Part shown: in pieces, positions 58,359 to 64,000 of the stretch
Numbering within the stretch: the first letter of the stretch is position 1
Layout of the letters: each line of letters starts with the position of its first letter
Source: Lampris incognitus
Lineage: Eukaryota > Chordata > Actinopteri > Lampriformes > Lampridae
Assembly: GCF_029633865.1 (NCBI RefSeq)
Contig: NC_079215.1
Location: 49,003,843 to 49,067,842 of the forward strand
Length of the DNA: 64,000 nucleotides
Reading direction: 5' to 3'
The notes under the pieces: generated by a model
Told to the model about the DNA's origin: nothing
The model's input: the letters and a program-made list of their open reading frames with translations, nothing else
The model's database searches: none
Position numbers and translations under genes: made by a program

Positions 58359-59504
58359 TATATCTATGTTTTTAAGTGAACTTGTATCCTTGGCTGACCA
58401 AATTTATTATTATCCTTTTCGATGGCGAATATCCTTGGCCGGCCAAATATGGTATGCGTGTGATACTGAATGATAAGCTGTTAGAGATGATGTTTTTAAG
58501 AAATGGATGTGCAGAGTTTTGGAAGAGGGCGGCTGTATTCCGGTTACATTATTCTACTCAAGTGGCTGGTGGAGCTCTCTGACTGGGAGAACAGTCAATA
58601 CCCGCAGACCTTTTCTTTACGCTGGTGTACTGCAGAAGTAGCTCCGAATGACATGCAAAAATCTTCCGGGGAGCTTTTCCACAATCTTCTTCAAATGTTT
58701 GTTGAGACTTCGATGCTGCTTTTAGACCTTGCTCGCTAACTTCCTGCCTCCTGCGCTCGCCACACCTCCCTTGTTCTCTCCCCCAAGACTTCCATGCCTT
58801 CAGTGAGAAGGGGGGAATGGATAACAGCAAAAAAAATAATTGAAAAAAAATAAAGAAATCAACATAGTGTGTATGCCACAGATATTTCTTGGACTCGGGG
58901 GAGTGAACATACACAAACACACACAAGCTTTAGCATGCACACAGGGTATGACGCTTGAAGACAACCAAAGGTAGAGGGGGAATGAGCTGGCTCTATAAAT
59001 AAACTGTTGGATGAGGGCTTTTTCCATGGTTTGCCAGTGTGTGCGCCATGATGTGCTTATGTTTAAATATATGTGGGCGTCTGTCTCTGACGATTTTCCT
59101 GTTGATGCTTGCAGGCCTCAGGGCAACGGTGTCGAAAGTGAGCACATTATCCCTCAGGCGCTTACACACTTCACACACCAGAGAGCCGACGGTCCCGACT
59201 ACTGGCTGCAGAAAACTAGACCACACAAGATGCAAGTAACACAATGCTACAGCGGGGGTTTGCAGGCTGATTTCTTTGATTAAGTTACTTGGCTGCTGTG
59301 AAAAAGGGAATAAGCCGCAGCGTTTTAGCTCTTCTGAAGAAAAAAATGAAAGAGAAAACAGTCGTGTGCAGAAAAACAGGCCTAGCAACACCACAGGCTT
59401 AGCAACTGACCTACATTTCCCTTAATTTTGAACAAGATCATCCTCTGCATCCTCCGTTCATTGTCATCCTCCACTCCGTGGAAAATTGTCTTGAAAGCAA
59501 CATT

Positions 59505-59505
<1 letters not shown>
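58359..59505. other. No gene supported
   Basis: Unique-looking. An open frame at 59011-59283 (VSDDFPVDACRPQGNG and so on) lacks a known motif and splice support. Confidence 0.45.

Positions 59506-59530
<25 letters not shown>
59506..59530. repeat. (AT)n microsatellite
   Basis: About 12 AT units, self-complementary. Confidence 0.9.
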
Positions 59531-59536
<6 letters not shown>

Positions 59537-59825
59537 TATTTTTGGCAAAGTTTGCCGTTGTTAGATAGGACAGTGAGTAAAAACGGGACATATGTGAAGA
59601 AGAGGGAGGTAAAGCACTGACGCGCTGGTCCTGAGACAGATTTTGAAGCCAGACTGCTATCAGACTTGGAGCTGCATGGCATGCACTTATCTGGCTAAGC
59701 TACCAGAGTTCCTCAAAAAAGATGTTTAGAAAATATTTATTGAAAATAGTTAAATATAGGTTTTGAAAATAGGTTTTGTCAAATAGGTGCACTAAACTGA
59801 AGTAACTACAAATTTTTATGTGACT

Positions 59826-59935
59826 TCTCCACGTCAATATCCCTCAAGCCACAAAACAAAACTTGTATTTTGCTCGAGGCTGCTCTACTAAAAACAGCAA
59901 GTCCAATGTGGCATCATGCTCAACCAGGCTTAAAA
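59826..59935 (+). repeat. Direct repeat, copy 1
   Basis: Shares AAGCCACAAA, TGTATTTTGC, GCATCATGCTCAACCAGGCT with 61162-61269 in the same orientation. Confidence 0.7.
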
Positions 59936-60000
59936 TCGTGATTTTCAATAGTTTCTCTCTCTCTCTCGCTCATGTGTGTGTATTTATTATCTATCTATCG

Positions 60001-60048
60001 CTCACTCTCTCTCTCTCTCTCTCTCTCTATAGAGAGAGAGCGAGAGAG
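60001..60048. repeat. (CT)n-TATA-(GA)n hairpin
   Basis: A CT tract, TATA and a GA tract adjoin, giving a self-complementary structure centred near 60030. Confidence 0.85.
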
Positions 60049-60124
60049 GATGCTATTCCAAAAACCATCAATGGTGTTGATAATATATATATATGAAGAT
60101 AGATGTAGGAAAACAACGTAAATA

Positions 60125-60175
60125 CATTTCAGTACAAGCTTGTTTCGTGCGTCACGCACTCATCAGCTGCCAATG
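60125..60175 (-). ncRNA. Hammerhead ribozyme, apparently intact core
   Basis: On the minus strand the order is: CAUU..CAG (stem I 5' side), CUGAUGA (complement of 60160-60166), stem II GUGCG-UGA-CGCAC (60147-60159), GAAAC (60142-60146), stem III from the palindrome ACAAGCUUGU (60134-60143), cleavage triplet GUA, then CUG..AAUG (60132-60125) closing stem I. All conserved core bases (CUGANGA, GAAA, NUH) are present and every stem pairs. Stem III has almost no loop, as in hammerheads that cut as dimers. It is antisense to plppr2. Confidence 0.82.
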
Positions 60176-60248
60176 TGATTAAACAACAAAGAAAAACACA
60201 CAGTCAATAAATATTACGTTGCCCCGCGTCACGCCCCTAATTTTGGTG

Positions 60249-60400
60249 GACAGCAACCAATGAGAGAATAGAAAACATTTGAAATATTACAACCAATGGG
60301 GTAGGTAGTTACGATGCACAGCAACCAATGGTGGGATAGAAAACATTATAACCAATGGGGTAGGGGTTGGGGCTTGTTTTGAAAAAGCAAGGATTTAAAG
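60249..60400 (+). promoter_or_regulatory. CCAAT-box cluster with TATA-like motif
   Basis: CCAAT occurs at 60257, 60293, 60325 and 60352, each within AACCAATG, in a duplicated unit (CAGCAACCAATG...AACCAATGGGGTAGG twice). A TTTAAA lies at 60394-60399. This looks like a compact RNA polymerase II promoter (NF-Y type), but transcription is not shown by sequence. Confidence 0.45.
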
Positions 60401-60577
60401 GGCCAGGTCGCTGTTTAAATAGCATACATTAAAAAATACAAGATAACGTCAAACGGGGTAATCTACGTCTATCATATAGTGGAGTGGTGTTGGGGCACAG
60501 TTGGAAGGGCAAACAGTTAAGATATAAAAATGCGGGGCAACGTAATATTTATTGATTGTTTTTCTTTGTTGTTTAAT

Positions 60578-60630
60578 CACACTGGCAGCTGATGAGTGCA
60601 TGACGCATGAAACAAGCTTATAATGAAATG
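60578..60630 (+). ncRNA. Hammerhead ribozyme, decayed inverted partner
   Basis: Plus strand: CACUGGCAG, CUGAUGA (60589-60595), stem II GUGC/GCAU with a larger loop, GAAAC (60609-60613), then AAGCUUAUA. Core bases are kept, but stem III has a C-A mismatch and the base of stem I is mispaired, so cleavage should be weaker than in the left copy. It is in sense with the plppr2 transcript. Confidence 0.7.
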
Positions 60631-60717
60631 CATTAAAGGTTTTTTTTCCTGCATCTATCTTCATATCCCGCCCCTCATTTGTTGAGCACTTATCTACACC
60701 ATTGACGGTTTCCGGAA

Positions 60718-62781
60718 AAGAAAAAAAATATATATATACTATATAAAACCTTTTTTTGGGTGGTGTGTGTCTTCTTCAAGCTCAGGTCCTCTACCATAGG
60801 CCTGAGAGTTTGAGGGTTCTGCACAGTAGCTTAGGTGTTCCTAGGACTGCAGTCTTCTGGACAGAGACCTCCGTTGTCTCTGGAATCTGCTGAAGCTTTG
60901 AAAAATCTATTTTTTCACTTGTTTGCTTTACTCGTAACCCATTACTACCCACCCTTGGCTGCATTGTGTAAGAATGTGTGAAAATCAACATTAAATGCAG
61001 CTGTATAAAGATAAAATAACAATGCTATATCATACAGCTGTGCAAAGCGCTGTTCTTCACACTGCTAAGCATTATGGCCGCTAACGGAGCATTATCCGTA
61101 CAACATACATACAGAGATAATGTTGAAAATCATGATTGTTTCCCTCTAATCTTATATGTGACCTTTCCATCTCATTGTCACTCGAGCCACAAAGGGAAAT
61201 TTTTATTTTGCCAATGGCAGCGCTCCTAAAATCAGAAGTTGAGTGGAGCATCATGCTCAACCAGGCTTTGGGTGTGTGTGTGTGAACAAGTATTCGTTTC
61301 AATTTGGAAAAATAAACGTTTTTAGTGCAGATACTAATTATAATGAAAGAAAAGTAATGAAAACTTTCCAAGACTTTGTAGTCCTTTAGCCTTTTATATT
61401 CTTTTTTTTTTAATTAGCAAAGAGGAAAAAACAGCACCAATGTTTCAGTTTACGGCCTTCATCTTGCATGGTTTAGTTTTGATTTTATTTCCATGTCGGG
61501 AATATTGCACAAAACTCTCCTTTTGAACTGAAAATGCAACAAGTAATTTAGTTGTGGATTTATTGCTTGTGATGAGGGAAAGCGGGTTTGAATAGTGAGG
61601 TGTAACGACGACTCCCAGCATCTGCTGTGCTCCACTCCTGTCCCATCTTTGAAAACCGCTTAGAAATGGTGCATTGTGAGGGGGGAACCTGTACCGGCAC
61701 TGGGAAGAGAGGGGGAGTGGTTGATTGAGATCAACAGAGGTTGTAATATTCAGACTTTTATGCATGCATGTTGTCTCTCACGACAGAAGTGCTTGGAGCG
61801 AGCATGTGGGACTGCATGACTGTGGCAAAGTTCAGTCAGCGGGGGTGCGGTTTTCTCACATAAATGTTGAGATTTCATCCCTGACTTATGTGTTTGGAAA
61901 CCAAGCCATGCGGTTCAGCTTGCCCCGCCAATAATTAAGTATGCAGATTCTCTATCATGCACTTTTCTATGGAAGTACACCTTACACGTGTGCACAAACG
62001 CTACACTCACACACATGGACACATAGAACACAATCCCAAATCATATGTACATACAGGTTAAAGTTATGCACCGTGGTCTCCATATAGTATATCTTAACTC
62101 AACTCATGCATAGATTGAATGAGAAATGCATAACCCCCTTGATCCCCCCCCGCGCACATACACAGCCTCCATTTTTGCCCTCTCTTACTTTTCCCTCCCA
62201 CGCTTGCTCTATCTCACCTTCACACTTGCTCCTGTGCTATGCTCCTCACTTCATGGTCTCTGACTCCATCTGTCTCTTTTTGCTCCCTTTTCTCTCGTGT
62301 TTCTCCCTCCTCCCCCTTTCTGTTGTGTTTCTTTTCTCTTTCCTTCCACGCAGCATTTTCTTTGCTTTCTGCTTATCCTATCCCCCTCTCCGCAAAGAAA
62401 TCCCTGTAGCTTCCCTTCTCTCTTTCACTTTCCTTCTCCCTCCCCCTCTCACTCACTGTCCTACTCCCTCTAATTTTCTCCTTCCCTCTGTATTTCTCTT
62501 CAATTCTCTTCTTCTTTGTCAATATCCATCTCTCTCTTTCTCCCTCTCCAACCCAACCCCCCATCCTCTTCCCTGACTATCTCTCCTCATGCACACTTGA
62601 TTCATTTTGCACTCTACGGAGGCATCCATCACTGTGCTCTGTGAAGAAAAAACAAATTCTCTTTTTTTTATCCCCGCTTATTTCTGCCTGACTTCTGTCT
62701 CCTCCTATCTTTCCCTCACACACTCCTACACTCTCCTGTGGATCCAATCCTAAACCTGGAACCAATATGTTTTATTTTCAG
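60718..62781. other. Intron 3' part, no gene
   Basis: Contains the second copy of the direct repeat (61162-61269) and pyrimidine-rich DNA at 62150-62720 leading to the splice acceptor. No other feature seen. Confidence 0.5.
61162..61269 (+). repeat. Direct repeat, copy 2
   Basis: Diverged copy of 59826-59935; the pair flanks the hammerhead element. Confidence 0.7.
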
Positions 62782-62970
62782 CTGGTCATTATGGCAGGGA
62801 CCGTTCTGCTGGCGTACTACTTTGAGTACACGGACACGTTCCCCGTGCACATCCAGGGCTTCTTCTGTTTTGACAAAGCCTTCTCCAAGCCCTACCCAGG
62901 ACCAGAGGACGACAGCAAGGCGCCGCCGGTGCTGGTCTACTCACTTGTCACTGCCATCCCCACCGTGACG
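62782..62970 (+). CDS. plppr2: Phospholipid phosphatase-related protein 2-like, second coding exon
   Basis: A 63-codon exon between acceptor TTTTATTTTCAG (AG at 62780-62781) and donor ACG|GTAAGT (62970/62971), phase 0 at both ends. It reads LVIMAGTVLLAYYFEYTDTF (rest of transmembrane segment 1 and the start of the extracellular loop), then PVHIQGFFCFDKAF and SKPYPGPEDD, and ends PPVLVYSLVTAIPTVT at the start of transmembrane segment 2. The block QGFFCxD...KPYPGPE is diagnostic of PLPPR1/2/5. FPVH, the proline pair before VLVY and LVTAxPT favour PLPPR2 over PLPPR1 and PLPPR5. Whether this is the a or b teleost paralogue cannot be told. The next exon should begin with the ILxGE block and lies beyond the window. 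Confidence 0.92.
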
Positions 62971-63607
62971 GTAAGTGTGGGTACAACTTGCAAAAAAAAA
63001 TTTTAAATTGCAGTTTTGGGGAACATACCTACCCGAGGCATTGTTGACTCACACATAGATGCATGTAGTGACACAGAGACAAGCATGCTCGCACTAACGC
63101 ATGCAAACATGCACAGGAAAACTTGGGACACATTATGCACACACACCCCTCGGCAAAAAAAAAAAAAAAAAAAAGCAACATGTGATGCACAAAGATATGT
63201 GCATAGTTAAAATATCCACAGATAAGTGTGTTATGTGCACTTGCTCCTTCTATGCACGGTGTTTTGCGGGTTGATAAAAAAGTGAGCGATGTGTGGGTGT
63301 ATATCCTCGTGGTCTCGGTGGTTTGTGTCAATGTGTTCTCTTTCATTGCCATGGCAACGGGCACTATATTTGTCCTGTGTAGCACATTCACAGATAGCGA
63401 GAGCGTACACCGCAATTTGAAAATCACTCCATGTTAGTGCACGAGGAAGGGCTCAGCAACATTATTTGTGACAGACGTTCTTGTGAGGAGACCGTAAATG
63501 TATTCGCCAGTTTTTACACATTTACACTGAATTGAATTTCGTCCGTCATAAATTCTGGACAGCATACCCATAAAGACTGAAATAAACTGCACAAAAACTG
63601 CAAAAGT
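62971..63607. other. Start of the second coding intron, no gene
   Basis: An A-run of about 20 at 63155-63174; otherwise unique-looking. Confidence 0.5.
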
Positions 63608-64000
63608 GAGAGGGCGTTCAGGTAGTGTGGCGGTCTATTCCGCTGCCTACTGACACGGGGGTCGCCGGTTCGAATCCCCGTGTTTCCTCCGGCTTGGTCG
63701 GGCTTCTCTACAGACACAATTGGCTGTGTCTGTGGGTGGGAGGCTTGATGTGGGTATGTGTCCTGGTCGCTGCACTAGCGTCTCCTCTGGTCGGTTGGGG
63801 CGCCTGTTCGGGGGGGAGGGGGAACTAGGGGGGAATAGCATGATCCTCCCACGCACTACCTCCCCCTGGGAAAACTCCTCACTGTCAGGTGAAAAGAAAC
63901 GGCTGGTGACTCCACATGTATCGGAGGAGGCATGTGGTAGTCTACAGTCCTCCCGGATTGGCAGAGGGGGTGGAGCAGCAACCAGGATGGCTTGGAAGAG
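63608..64000 (+). mobile_element. tRNA-derived SINE copy F, cut by window end
   Basis: Head GTGTGGCGGTCTATTCCGC with B box GGTTCGAATCC and the family body through GGCAGAGGGGGTGGAGCAG. The tail lies beyond 64000. Confidence 0.93.

Larger units (their letters stand above)
60055..60717. mobile_element. Small retroelement with inverted hammerhead arms (Penelope-related?)
   Basis: Outer arms of about 135 bp (60091-60227 and 60532-60666) are inverted copies of each other. Short outer extensions (ACCATCAATGGTGTTGATA near 60063 against its diverged complement near 60690) continue the symmetry. Each arm holds a hammerhead motif. The spacer of about 300 bp has four CCAAT boxes and no coding region. 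Hammerheads in terminal repeats are known in Penelope-like elements and in retrozymes, so a non-autonomous relative is inferred. Confidence 0.7.

Noticed and set aside
59011..59283. 90-residue frame in the intron as a possible exon
   Set aside because: No recognised domain and no convincing splice-site pair; the PLPPR exon order needs nothing there.

Overview
The window is vertebrate, almost certainly teleost fish, genomic DNA. The evidence is the repeat content: tRNA-derived SINEs with fish-type bodies, V-SINEs with an L2-like tail, a 5S rRNA-derived SINE, Tc1, hAT and P (THAP) DNA transposons, RTE-, L1- and R4-type LINEs, Ty3/Gypsy elements, Penelope-like elements, long (CT)n/(GT)n microsatellites, and GT-AG introns. 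There is no prokaryotic gene organisation and no CRISPR array. Species cannot be fixed from sequence alone.

Only one host gene is supported. Two phase-0 coding exons on the + strand (35703-35813 and 62782-62970) encode the N-terminal part of a phospholipid phosphatase-related protein, closest by eye to PLPPR2 (LPPR2/PRG-4). They are separated by an intron of about 27 kb that fills most of the second half of the window; downstream exons lie beyond it.

Layout. 1-8.9 kb: a tRNA-type SINE head, a 5S-derived SINE, an inverted duplication whose two arms differ in a (CT)n tract, a tRNA SINE split by an internally deleted P-type transposon with a THAP exon, and a minus-strand hAT relic with its own SINE and an internal inverted duplication. 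9.1-22 kb: a nested composite. A minus-strand Gypsy appears interrupted by an L1-like LINE (itself interrupted by an RTE-type LINE), a Tc1 fragment, an 830-bp LINE/SINE-like insertion and a second, plus-strand Gypsy. 22-24 kb: a hAT/BED fragment and a 1.2-kb Tc1 foldback with near-identical 535-bp arms. 24-35.5 kb: mostly unique AT-rich DNA with LINE ends and a second, rearranged RTE copy. 35.7-62.97 kb: the plppr2-like exons and intron, with V-SINEs, an R4-type LINE, a full-length dead Tc1, a Penelope-like element with a GIY-YIG domain and a degenerate hammerhead-like motif, a hAT relic with a long open frame, a solo LTR, and at 60.06-60.72 kb a small element with two hammerhead ribozyme motifs in inverted arms around a CCAAT-rich spacer. 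63.6-64 kb: another tRNA SINE running off the end.

The most interesting items are the inverted hammerhead element (one copy matches the catalytic core and has three consistent stems), the palindromic Tc1, the P/THAP element in a SINE, the multi-level nested Gypsy, and a truncated SINE lying 31 bp upstream of the plppr2-like start exon. All family calls come from reading the sequence; no database search was possible.
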